Shown: in pieces, positions 63,453 through 64,000 of the stretch | Numbering within the stretch: the first letter of the stretch is position 1 | Layout: the number at the start of each line of letters is the position of its first letter | DNA from: Dromaius novaehollandiae | Lineage: Eukaryota; Chordata; Aves; Casuariiformes; Dromaiidae | Assembly: GCF_036370855.1 (NCBI RefSeq) | Contig: NC_088098.1 | Coordinates: forward strand, 203,653,336-203,717,335 | Direction of reading: 5' to 3' | DNA: 64,000 nucleotides | Program-made: the position numbers and the translations under genes | Notes under the pieces: generated by a model | What the model was told of the DNA's origin: nothing | Database searches by the model: none | The model's input: only the letters and a program-made list of their open reading frames with translations

Positions 63453-64000
63453 TAAGCATTTTGTAGTCAGCTTTACTCAACAGCTAGAAAGTGATAATCT
63501 TTCTACTGTAGCTAGGGTATCTGCTTTAATTTCCTGATGTTACTTTGGGCAAATTTCATTTTCTTTGTGGCTAAGAGTCTACACCTGCAAAGTGGAATCT
63601 GGGGGCTCTACCTATGCCAGTAAATCAGAAGGTCCAAGGACCACTCTCTAATACTACCAGAGGAACAGCCCATGTCCATAGTATTAACCTCTCTTACCTT
63701 CCAAAAAAGAATGGTCCCACACAAAACTGCCTTTTGGGAATGGTGTTTGGTCTGTATTAAATCCTGAGCACGTACAAACTGAGAAAGCAATAGGTTGTCA
63801 AGGTGAAACCATGCCAGAGACTATTTTAACAGTTAACAACACAGACAATTGAGTTAAATTGCCCAGGAACTTTCCCTGGCATTGTTTAATTTACTGGTTG
63901 AGTTGTAACCTTGAAGCACCTATACACTTGGCTCGGTATGGTATACCTCCAAGTTCTGCAACATGAAATTCTAATTCACCTTCCAATTTCACATTTATCT

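Overview
The window is vertebrate nuclear DNA, most likely from a bird. It is AT-rich by eye, genes are split by GT-AG introns, and the only interspersed repeats I recognise with confidence are CR1-type LINEs. Two of these end in the short ATTCTRTG-type tail repeat typical of avian/reptilian CR1. I see no Alu, L1 or other mammal-specific repeats. A crocodilian or turtle source is not excluded.

Two matrix metalloproteinase genes lie head-to-tail on the + strand, as in the amniote MMP cluster. The first (20073-27066) is a complete ten-exon gene encoding 472 residues. It is recognisable as MMP13 (collagenase 3) from the catalytic domain, the linker and the C-terminal hemopexin blade. Its proximal promoter keeps RUNX, ETS/PEA3, AP-1 and TATA elements in the order known for mammalian MMP13. 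The second gene starts at 61034. Exons 1-5 (signal peptide, prodomain, catalytic domain) are inside the window; the gene runs off the right edge, so linker and hemopexin exons are not visible. It belongs to the secreted collagenase/stromelysin group, but I cannot fix the orthologue. It has an unusual cysteine switch (ARCGIPD) and only two of the three residues diagnostic of collagenases. Exon phases of the two genes match exactly over the shared part (0,2,1,1,1), as expected for tandem duplicates.

Layout: 1-19.9 kb, gene-free 5' flank of MMP13 with three CR1 relics (5.75-6.35, 7.4-8.0, 12.64-13.1 kb) and simple repeats. 19.9-28.2 kb, MMP13 promoter, gene and probable 3' UTR. 28.2-60.9 kb, a spacer without recognisable genes, holding a candidate CTCF site at 30.22 kb, a CR1 3' end at 38.34 kb, an AT-rich repeat at 41.2 kb, a dispersed fold-back repeat family, a T-rich degraded repeat-like stretch at 45.5-47.8 kb, an unusually open bidirectional stretch at 58.5-59.2 kb and a small CpG cluster at 60.04-60.37 kb. 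60.9-64 kb, promoter and 5' half of the second MMP gene.

Both products are predicted secreted, zinc-dependent zymogens of extracellular matrix turnover, and both promoters carry AP-1 sites near a TATA box. Nothing here looks like a wholly new biological system. The most notable points are the altered key residues of the second MMP and the fold-back repeats.
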